From assembly GCA_020717935.1 (NCBI GenBank), contig DYDK01000017.1, positions 1 to 14,378 on the forward strand: a DNA stretch of 14,378 nt, given 5' to 3'. The first letter of the stretch is position 1. Every line of letters begins with the position of its first letter. This document shows, piece by piece, positions 7,602 through 14,378 of this stretch. The DNA is from Desulfocapsa sp. GTDB lineage: Bacteria; Desulfobacterota; Desulfobulbia; Desulfobulbales; Desulfocapsaceae. The position numbers were made by a program, and so were the translations under genes. The notes under the pieces are model-generated. The model was given only the letters and a program-made list of their open reading frames with translations. It searched no databases and had not been told where the DNA came from.

Positions 7602-7689
7602 AGAGAAATGCACTGAAAGCTGAATTTGTGGGTATATCGTATTCTTTTCTTGTTGGGTTGAAGGAACTCGAAAACAATAGAGGGTTATC

Positions 7690-8772
7690 ATGTGGGAAAA
7701 TATGGAAATAGGGCTGGAGAAAGCAGGCCCGGCGCAACTGAAGGTCAAGCCTGCTCAGGAGAGTCTTGGGTTCGGGGGGCATTTTACCGATCATATGTTT
7801 TTAATGAAATGGGATCGCCAGAAGGGGTGGCATGATGCAAAGGTCTGCCCGTATCAGCCTTTTATCCTCGATCCGGCGGCCATGGTTTTTCATTATGGAC
7901 AGGCAATTTTTGAGGGGCTGAAGGCCTACAAAAATACCAATGGTCAAGTCTTTCTTTTTCGTCCACGGGATAATTTTGAGCGAATGAACAGTTCAGCCTT
8001 ACGAATGTGTATGCCCCGTTTGCCCGTTGAAAAGGTTTTCAAGGGTTTGAAGGCCCTGGTCTATCTTGATCGTGACTGGATCCCGACAGTGCCAGGAGCG
8101 ACATTGTATATTCGTCCCACCATGATTGCTGTTGAGCCTGCTCTTGGTGTGCGGCCCGCCGGAGAATATTTTTTCTTTATTATCATGAGTCCGGTTGGGG
8201 CTTATTATCGTGAAGGATTCAGCCCAACCAGAATCTTCGTCACTGATAAGTATGTACGGGCGGTCAAGGGGGGGGTGGGCCATGTCAAAACATCTGGGAA
8301 TTATGCCGCCAGTATCATGGCGGCTGAGGAGGCACATAAGGCAGGATATACTCAGGTCTTATGGCTCGATGCTTGTGACCGGAAATTTATCGAAGAGGTT
8401 GGAACCTCAAACATTTTTTTCAAAATTAATGATGAGCTCATTACCCCGCCCCTGGGGGGGTCAATTTTACCTGGTATCACCAGAGATTCGGTTATTCAGC
8501 TTGCCCTTAAATGGGGGGTGAAGGTTGCGGAACGGCTCATCACCATTGATGAGGTCATTGCTGCCAGTAATGATGGTTCGTTGCAAGAGACTTTTGGCAC
8601 CGGCACGGCGGCAGTTATTTCCCCAGTGGGTGAGTTCTGTTATCAGGATCAGAAATACCTGGTAAATAATGGAACAACAGGCCCCCTTGCCCAGCGGCTT
8701 TTTGACGAATTGCAGGCAATTCAGAATGGCCAGCAGGAAGACCCCTTCAAGTGGATAACGAGGGTTGGATAA
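7690..8772 (+). CDS. ilvE: Branched-chain amino acid aminotransferase
   Basis: This PLP enzyme catalyses the last step of leucine, isoleucine and valine synthesis (and the reverse deamination), exchanging the amino group with glutamate in the cytoplasm. The 360-residue length and overall style match the longer class II BCAT group (fold type IV), which also includes mitochondrial enzymes. Key parts: FHYGQAIFEGLKAY at 67-80, YIRPTMIA at 140-147, the PLP-binding lysine K200 in GGVGHVKTSGNYAAS, E236 in FIEEVGTSNIFF (the pyridine-nitrogen glutamate), PPLGGSILPGITR at 253-265, and the phosphate-binding GTGTAA at 303-308. ATG 7690 is preceded by GAGGG at 5 nt, slightly short; ATG 7702 is an alternative start. 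It stands alone, divergent from the AI-2E family gene and closed by its own terminator, with no other ilv gene beside it. Confidence 0.95.
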   Translation: MWENMEIGLEKAGPAQLKVKPAQESLGFGGHFTDHMFLMKWDRQKGWHDAKVCPYQPFILDPAAMVFHYGQAIFEGLKAYKNTNGQVFLFRPRDNFERMNSSALRMCMPRLPVEKVFKGLKALVYLDRDWIPTVPGATLYIRPTMIAVEPALGVRPAGEYFFFIIMSPVGAYYREGFSPTRIFVTDKYVRAVKGGVGHVKTSGNYAASIMAAEEAHKAGYTQVLWLDACDRKFIEEVGTSNIFFKINDELITPPLGGSILPGITRDSVIQLALKWGVKVAERLITIDEVIAASNDGSLQETFGTGTAAVISPVGEFCYQDQKYLVNNGTTGPLAQRLFDELQAIQNGQQEDPFKWITRVG

Positions 8773-8804
8773 GAGTTGTCAGCTCAGAATAGAGTAGCGT
8801 TTTC

Positions 8805-8847
8805 ATCAAGGGGCAGATGTTTTTTTGGCATCCGCCCCTTGATTTTT
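8805..8847 (+). terminator. Rho-independent terminator after ilvE
   Basis: A 10-bp perfect stem (ATCAAGGGGC 8805-8814 with GCCCCTTGAT 8834-8843) extends past one A/C mismatch with GATG/CATC (8816-8819 with 8829-8832), has a T-rich loop, and ends in a run of five T at 8843-8847. It lies 33 bp after the ilvE stop. Confidence 0.9.
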
Positions 8848-8969
8848 AGAAAAGCTGGCTTATAGTTTTGCTCAGTTTTGGGGGTGCTCATTGTGTTATT
8901 GACATCCCTTTGGTTAATGGTAGGGGGCGGATGCCCAATCTTTAATTACAATCGTGTAGGAGGAAATAC
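8848..8969 (+). promoter_or_regulatory. groESL promoter/leader region, no CIRCE seen
   Basis: This region must hold the groES promoter. A consensus TTGACA occurs at 8899-8904, but the bases 16-17 nt downstream (TAGGGG) are a poor -10, so the exact promoter is uncertain. I find no CIRCE repeat (TTAGCACTC with its inverted partner), the HrcA operator of many groE operons, nor a clear heat-shock sigma-32 pair. GGGGCGGATGCC at 8924-8935 is an exact reverse complement of 8827-8838 in the ilvE terminator. An AGGAGG ribosome site lies just before groES. Confidence 0.45.
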
Positions 8970-9257
8970 ATGAAGATTCGTCCATTGAATGATCGTCTTC
9001 TGGTGAAGAGGTTGGAAGAAATAACCAAGACCGCAGGTGGAATCATTATTCCTGACAGCGCCAAAGAAAAACCCGCCGAAGGTGAAGTGATCGCCGTAGG
9101 TCCTGGCAAAGTGAACGACAAGGGTGACCGTGTTGTCTTGCAGGTAAAGGTTGGGGATCGCGTTCTTTTCTCCAAGTATGGTGGTACCGATGTTAAGCTT
9201 GACGGTGTTGATTACATGATCATGCGTGAAGATGACATCATGGGTATTGTTGAGTAA
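8970..9257 (+). CDS. groES: Co-chaperonin GroES (10 kDa)
   Basis: This is the heptameric lid of the GroEL folding chamber, cytoplasmic. At 95 residues it is of standard length. It opens with [17 protein letters not shown], followed by the mobile loop [20 protein letters not shown] (about 20-39) containing the hydrophobic III tripeptide that docks onto GroEL. It continues with [30 protein letters not shown] and the closing [12 protein letters not shown] strong AGGAGG sits 6 nt before ATG 8970. groEL follows after 75 bp in the same direction, the usual operon order, with no terminator between. No oddity is seen. Confidence 0.98.
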   Translation: MKIRPLNDRLLVKRLEEITKTAGGIIIPDSAKEKPAEGEVIAVGPGKVNDKGDRVVLQVKVGDRVLFSKYGGTDVKLDGVDYMIMREDDIMGIVE

Positions 9258-10988
<1,731 letters not shown>

Positions 10989-11014
10989 TTCTGGCGTTTT
11001 TCTTGAAAGACAAG

Positions 11015-11057
11015 CTGTTTTTGCTCCTTACTTTTTTTGAGTGAGGAGCAAAAACAG
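11015..11057 (+). other. Long hairpin after groEL without a T-tract
   Basis: A 17-bp stem (11015-11031 with 11041-11057; arms begin CTGTTTTTGCTCCT and end AGGAGCAAAAACAG) encloses the loop TTTTTTTGA. It is not followed by T residues, so it is unlikely to terminate alone. It may protect the 3' end of the groESL message or assist the adjacent terminator. Confidence 0.75.
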
Positions 11058-11072
11058 GCTATAAATGGCAGT

Positions 11073-11106
11073 AAAAAAGGGCCTCATGGTGAGGCCCTTT
11101 TTTTTT
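11073..11106 (+). terminator. Rho-independent terminator of groESL
   Basis: A 14-bp stem (A-run plus GGGCCTCA at 11073-11086, partner TGAGGCCC plus T-run at 11090-11103) has a 3-nt loop TGG and nine T at 11098-11106. The A-run/T-run symmetry would also let it work for minus-strand transcription. Confidence 0.93.
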
Positions 11107-11236
11107 GCTTATTTGCCTCTTGTTGTCAGGCTCAGGTATTTATTGAGGGATGCGTTGTCCGTGTTTCATTTTTACATTTTTTATGGATATTTTTCCTTGC
11201 AGAATAAGGGACTTGTCGGGGACGATTCTCTCTTAA

Positions 11237-11252
11237 CTACAACCTGTTGTAG
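11237..11252. promoter_or_regulatory. Palindrome CTACAAC-CT-GTTGTAG, possible operator
   Basis: Two perfect 7-bp arms flank a 2-bp centre, and the palindrome overlaps or adjoins two direct GATTCTC repeats (11224-11230 and 11252-11258). It ends 7 bp before the -35 candidate at 11260, a typical place for a regulator site. I do not recognise the regulator. Confidence 0.4.
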
Positions 11253-11259
11253 ATTCTCC

Positions 11260-11289
11260 TTGAGTAATGGTGCAAGGATGGTATATAAG
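11260..11289 (+). promoter_or_regulatory. Candidate sigma-70 promoter for nrdJ (distal)
   Basis: TTGAGT (11260-11265) and TATAAG (11284-11289) are separated by 18 bp; TATATA at 11282 with a 16-bp spacer is the alternative. Transcription from here would give a leader of about 150 nt that includes both hairpins before nrdJ. Confidence 0.4.
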
Positions 11290-11319
11290 TTTTTTTTGTT
11301 GGACGATCATTGAGAGCTG

Positions 11320-11363
11320 CGTGCGGCTGCTTGCACGGTCCGAAAAGAAGGCGACTCTTCTTT
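11320..11363 (+). other. Two consecutive hairpins in the presumed nrdJ leader
   Basis: CGTGC (11320-11324) pairs with GCACG (11333-11337), and AAAGAAG (11344-11350) pairs with CTTCTTT (11357-11363) around a 6-nt loop GCGACT. No T-tract follows directly, so this is not an attenuator of the simple kind. The function is unknown. Confidence 0.35.
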
Positions 11364-11418
11364 GTGGGGCGTCAATTGTCAGTGGTTACGAAAAGTCTGT
11401 TTTTTGACCCTTTGATAC

Positions 11419-11424
11419 TATAAT
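11419..11424 (+). promoter_or_regulatory. Consensus -10 TATAAT close to nrdJ
   Basis: A perfect TATAAT lies 22 nt before ATG 11446. The matching -35 position (TCTGTT at 11396-11401, 17-bp spacer) is poor, so it would need an activator or is fortuitous. The GAGGT ribosome site at 11432-11436 is correctly spaced for nrdJ. Confidence 0.3.
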
Positions 11425-11445
11425 ACACCATGAGGTAGAAGTATT

Positions 11446-13689
11446 ATGACCCCCGATCACACCGAGCAGAAAATGACCGCTACTGCTGAGACCGTTCTGT
11501 CTCGACGATATTATTTGAAAGATGATAGCGGACAGCCAATGGAAACCTGGGAAACTCTCTGTCACCGAGTAGCTGGCGGGGTGGCCTGGGGAGGTATTCA
11601 CGGAAAACCTGCTCATCCGTCTCGTTCAGATGCATCGGAGGCCCAATTCCAGCAAGAGGAGGATTTTTTTCGTTTGATTTATCACCTCGATTTTCTTCCC
11701 AACTCTCCCTGCCTGATGAATGCTGGTACGGATCTTGGTCAGTTGTCGGCCTGCTTTGTTTTACCTATCGCTGATTCCATGGACGGGATTTTCACGGCCA
11801 TTCGTAATGGGGCCTTGGTGCATAAAACTGGCGGCGGCACAGGATATTCGTTTTCTCGACTTCGATCTAAAAATGCCTCGGTGCGTTCAACCCAAGGGGT
11901 TGCCTCTGGGCCCCTTTCCTTTGCCGCCGTCTTCGATGCCGCCACTGAAACTATCAAACAGGGTGGGAAGCGGCGGGGCGCTAATATGGGGGTTTTGCGT
12001 ATTGATCATCCTGATATTATGGAGTTTATTTGTGCCAAAGAGGATCAAAACAAGTTTAACAATTTCAATTTCAGTGTGGCGATCACCGATGCCTTCATGG
12101 TAGCGGTGGAAGAAGGGGTTGAGTATAATCTGATCGAACCGGCTACCGATGCGGTCGTAGCCAGTTTGGATGCTCGCAGTGTCTTTAATAAAATCATTGA
12201 TCTTGCCTGGCATAATGGTGAGCCAGGGGTGCTCTTTATTGATGCTGCCAATCGTGCCAACATGACCCCGCAACTGGGTGATTTTGAGGCCACCAATCCT
12301 TGTGGAGAGCAATGGCTCTTGCCATATGAAAGTTGCAACCTGGGCTCTATCAATCTTGCCAATTTTGTTATTGATGACAGTGAGCAACGAGGAAGCAACG
12401 GGAAGGTCAGGGCGGTTAAGGTTGATTATGACCGGCTGAAAGAAGTTGTTCGCCTAGCCACAGTCTTTCTTGACAAGGTGATTGACTGTAATCGTTTTCC
12501 CATTCCCGAAATTGAAGAGATGACTCTGAAGACCAGAAAAATTGGCCTCGGGATCATGGGTCTGCATGATATGTTGATTCAAATGGGTATCCCGTATGGC
12601 AGTGAGGAGGGCCGGTATCTGGCTGCCCAGGTAATGCAGTTTGTCCGTGATACCGCTGAAGAATGCTCTGCGCAGCTTGCCGTTGAGAAAGGGGCCTTTC
12701 CAGCCTACGATCCGGCCATCAATGGGTATCGTGCCCGTCGCAATGCGGCCTTGACCTCAATCCAGCCGACTGGTACGGTCTCCATGATTGCCGACTGTGC
12801 CTCGGGGTGTGAACCTTATTTCTCCATTGTCATGATCAAGCATGTAATGGATGGAGACCGCTTGATTTTGGTGAATAAGTATTTTGAACAAGTGGCCAAA
12901 CGAGAGGGGTTTTATTCGGAAAGCTTAATGGGTAAGGTCGCTGACAGCGGAACGGTTATTGGGCACGACGAGATTCCAGAGCATTGGCAGGAGGTGTTTC
13001 GCACTGCCCAGGATATCAAGCCCGAGGATCATATTCAGATGCAGGGGGTGTTGCAACGGAGTGGGGTTGATTCTTCCATCTCCAAAACTATTAATCTGCC
13101 CAATAATGCCACCCGTGAAGAGGTGAAATTGTCCTACCTGCTGGGATATCAATTGGGGTGCAAGGGCCTGACCGTGTATCGTGATGGTTCACGGGACTCG
13201 CAAGTGCTCAATATTAAAGGATCATCGTCTTCCGAGCAGGTCGCAGTGGTTTCCTGTGACGGTATGGTCAAGAAAAACCTGCCAGATACCCTCAATGCCA
13301 AACGGTATCGCCTCAAGGATCAAGATCAAAAATCGGTGTACATCATTGTCTGTTTTGATGAAAATGAGAAGCCAATGGAGGTCTTTGCCAAGTTCCCCTT
13401 TGACAATCGCGTCGATCTCAAAGATAAGTCAACCATGTGGACGACCACCTGTCGTTTAGTGTCCCTGGCCCTGCGTTTTAACATTCCGGCCAGCGAGATT
13501 ATTAAACAGCTTGACCGTTCCAGCGGCCACATGTTAGATCTTCCTGCACAGTTGAGCAAGTTGTTCAAATCTTTTATGGCAGGAACGCAATACGGTTTTG
13601 CTAGCGTCTGTCCCGAATGTCAAGGTCAACTGATCTTTGAAGAAGGGTGTGAAACATGCCATCAGTGTGGATATAGCAAGTGCTCGTAA
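11446..13689 (+). CDS. nrdJ: Adenosylcobalamin-dependent (class II) ribonucleoside-diphosphate reductase
   Basis: This cytoplasmic enzyme reduces ribonucleotides to deoxyribonucleotides for DNA synthesis, using coenzyme B12 to generate a thiyl radical and so working with or without oxygen. The protein has 747 residues. Motifs in order: FLPNSPCLMNAGT at 83-95; C103 in LSACFVLP, the first redox cysteine; KTGGGTGYSFSRLR at 127-140; EATNPCGEQ at 281-289 with N284, the radical C286 and E288; C297 in ESCNLGSINLANF, the redox partner; TSIQPTGTVSMIADCASGCEP at 437-457, the substrate phosphate site. A TSCPD domain follows at about 605-700 (NLPDTLNAKRYRLK). The C-terminus has six cysteines (722, 725, 735, 738, 741, 746), a zinc/redox tail that re-reduces the active site. 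GAGGT precedes the ATG by 9 nt. No nrdAB or nrdDG lies nearby. Confidence 0.96.
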   Translation: MTPDHTEQKMTATAETVLSRRYYLKDDSGQPMETWETLCHRVAGGVAWGGIHGKPAHPSRSDASEAQFQQEEDFFRLIYHLDFLPNSPCLMNAGTDLGQLSACFVLPIADSMDGIFTAIRNGALVHKTGGGTGYSFSRLRSKNASVRSTQGVASGPLSFAAVFDAATETIKQGGKRRGANMGVLRIDHPDIMEFICAKEDQNKFNNFNFSVAITDAFMVAVEEGVEYNLIEPATDAVVASLDARSVFNKIIDLAWHNGEPGVLFIDAANRANMTPQLGDFEATNPCGEQWLLPYESCNLGSINLANFVIDDSEQRGSNGKVRAVKVDYDRLKEVVRLATVFLDKVIDCNRFPIPEIEEMTLKTRKIGLGIMGLHDMLIQMGIPYGSEEGRYLAAQVMQFVRDTAEECSAQLAVEKGAFPAYDPAINGYRARRNAALTSIQPTGTVSMIADCASGCEPYFSIVMIKHVMDGDRLILVNKYFEQVAKREGFYSESLMGKVADSGTVIGHDEIPEHWQEVFRTAQDIKPEDHIQMQGVLQRSGVDSSISKTINLPNNATREEVKLSYLLGYQLGCKGLTVYRDGSRDSQVLNIKGSSSSEQVAVVSCDGMVKKNLPDTLNAKRYRLKDQDQKSVYIIVCFDENEKPMEVFAKFPFDNRVDLKDKSTMWTTTCRLVSLALRFNIPASEIIKQLDRSSGHMLDLPAQLSKLFKSFMAGTQYGFASVCPECQGQLIFEEGCETCHQCGYSKCS

Positions 13690-13719
13690 GAATAATAAGA
13701 GAAGAGAAAAGGTGTGATT

Positions 13720-14229
13720 ATGGCCAAGATAGGACGCAATGAACAGTGTCGTTGTGGAAGTGGCAGGAAATTTAAGCGATGCTGTCTGCCAAAAGAGCAG
13801 GCTGGGCTTGCCTTGAGGAGTTCGGCACAGGCCTTGAAAATCTCTCTGGCCTACGAAATTGAGCTGGTTCAGCAGGCGGCAGTAGAAAGAAAACAGACAT
13901 TTAGAGAGCTGGGTGTTTTTATTCTCTTTTCCACGGTTGCCGGTGATGCCTGGCTTCTCGAAATGACCGATGGTGACGGAGTGCAACTGGCACGGGGCGG
14001 GGTGGCCCTGACTGCACCCATTGATCAGAATCCCGAGACCATCGAAGCTGAGTGGAGTCATACCTTTGCTATTGAGAATCGGGAGTTTGTGATTACCGCT
14101 TATGAGGATCGATCGGTGCAGGTACTGACAGACTACCCCACAGCCGAGATCAATGCGGCCATGAAGCGAATTCGCAAGAAATTTTCTTCCGAACAGCTCA
14201 GCCAGGTGCATGTGAAGCAGGAATCGTAA
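13720..14229 (+). CDS. SEC-C zinc-motif domain protein of unknown function
   Basis: This is a 169-residue soluble protein. Residues 5-22 are a SEC-C motif (GRNEQCRCGSGRKFKRCC) with C10, C12, C21 and C22 in the CxC-x8-CC zinc-binding pattern also found at the C-terminus of SecA. Here it stands at the N-terminus of an otherwise unrecognised domain rich in beta-strand-like sequence (FILFSTVAGDAWLLEMTDGDG, then FAIENREFVITAYEDRSVQVL) with a basic amphipathic tail. I start at ATG 13720, preceded by AAAGG at 7 nt; GTG 13714 is two codons upstream. It begins 30 bp after nrdJ in the same direction with no terminator between, so it is probably co-transcribed, though a functional link to nucleotide reduction is not shown. 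There is no signal peptide or membrane helix. Confidence 0.85.
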   Translation: MAKIGRNEQCRCGSGRKFKRCCLPKEQAGLALRSSAQALKISLAYEIELVQQAAVERKQTFRELGVFILFSTVAGDAWLLEMTDGDGVQLARGGVALTAPIDQNPETIEAEWSHTFAIENREFVITAYEDRSVQVLTDYPTAEINAAMKRIRKKFSSEQLSQVHVKQES

Positions 14230-14260
14230 AGGATGGCACCGTCTTTGTCGGTTTATCCTT
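14229..14260 (+). terminator. Weak hairpin after the SEC-C gene
   Basis: AAGGAT (14229-14234) pairs with ATCCTT (14255-14260), and inside it ACCG (14238-14241) pairs with CGGT (14249-14252). No T-run follows, so it is at best an imperfect terminator. The remaining bases to 14378 show no gene I can support. Confidence 0.3.
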
Positions 14261-14378
14261 AGGTTATTCATGAAATTTTCAAGGGGGATTTTTTCCTTGT
14301 CAAATGACGACTGCTCGTCTCTTTGTACAGACCTCGTAAACAACATGCCAAAAGCGTCATTTTTTTTGGACATTTGTT

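Larger units (their letters stand above)
11107..11445 (+). other. 340-bp intergenic region: nrdJ control region and leader
   Basis: No gene is supportable here; the one open frame through it (11065-11313) starts inside the groESL terminator. It holds, in order, an AT-rich stretch, a perfect short palindrome, a promoter candidate, two hairpins and a consensus TATAAT close to nrdJ. I found no cobalamin-riboswitch B12 box (GCCACTG-like) on the plus strand and no convincing pair of NrdR boxes, which are the two controls usually expected before nrdJ. Confidence 0.6.

Noticed and set aside
7522..7794. Minus-strand open frame of 90 codons between the AI-2E family gene and ilvE
   Set aside because: It overlaps the start of ilvE, has no ribosome site and no domain; the region is better read as the divergent promoter space.
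11065..11313. Small plus-strand open frame after groEL
   Set aside because: It begins within the groESL terminator region, has no ribosome site, and its sequence is set by the hairpin and A/T runs.
11107..11445. Cobalamin riboswitch before nrdJ
   Set aside because: No B12-box-like GCCACTG element or the expected multi-helix core is found on the plus strand; GTCAGTGG near 11378 is in the wrong orientation and context.
13534..14373. Minus-strand open frame of 279 codons opposite the nrdJ end and the SEC-C gene
   Set aside because: The plus strand encodes clear zinc motifs here; the minus translation has no family features and overlaps two genes.

Overview
The window reads as part of the chromosome of a Gram-negative, probably anaerobic or facultatively anaerobic bacterium. 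The evidence is an inner-membrane/periplasm-type ABC export operon with a periplasmic adaptor, a vitamin B12-dependent (class II) ribonucleotide reductase, a GroEL with a Gly-Gly-Met tail, and a class II-type branched-chain aminotransferase. My best guess is a member of the Desulfobacterota (Desulfobulbales-like), but this is an impression from protein style and not a demonstrated placement.

Layout. (1) Bases 1-1064 are clearly AT-richer than the rest. They hold the C-terminal part of a DarT-like ADP-ribosyltransferase toxin, whose reading frame cannot continue upstream in any frame, followed with an 8-bp overlap by an intact NADAR-type antitoxin of the DarT1-NADAR kind. (2) Bases 1065-1150 are a GC-rich, highly structured junction that resembles the 3' end of a group II intron on the minus strand, apparently truncated. 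(3) Bases 1212-5488 are a four-gene MacAB-like export operon: adaptor, ATPase and two different FtsX/MacB-type permeases. Each permease gene lacks one base relative to a continuous reading frame. (4) Bases 5568-7413 on the minus strand encode an AI-2E family membrane protein and, translationally coupled to it, a small secreted protein. The latter is split by a 186-bp MITE-like element with 25-bp inverted ends and an 8-bp target duplication. (5) Bases 7690-8772 encode IlvE and end at a strong terminator. (6) Bases 8970-10988 are groES-groEL, ending in two hairpins, the second a classic terminator. (7) A 340-bp intergenic region with a palindrome, a promoter candidate and a hairpin-rich leader precedes nrdJ (11446-13689). 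NrdJ is followed by a small SEC-C zinc-motif protein. The last 150 bases hold no gene I can support.

How it fits together: the right half (ilvE, groESL, nrdJ, SEC-C) is intact housekeeping DNA. The left half shows repeated signs of decay or transfer: a broken toxin, an intron remnant, two frameshifted permeases and a MITE-interrupted gene. I do not see a convincing new multi-gene system. The most informative signals are the MITE insertion, the orphan-looking NADAR antitoxin and the structured nrdJ leader.
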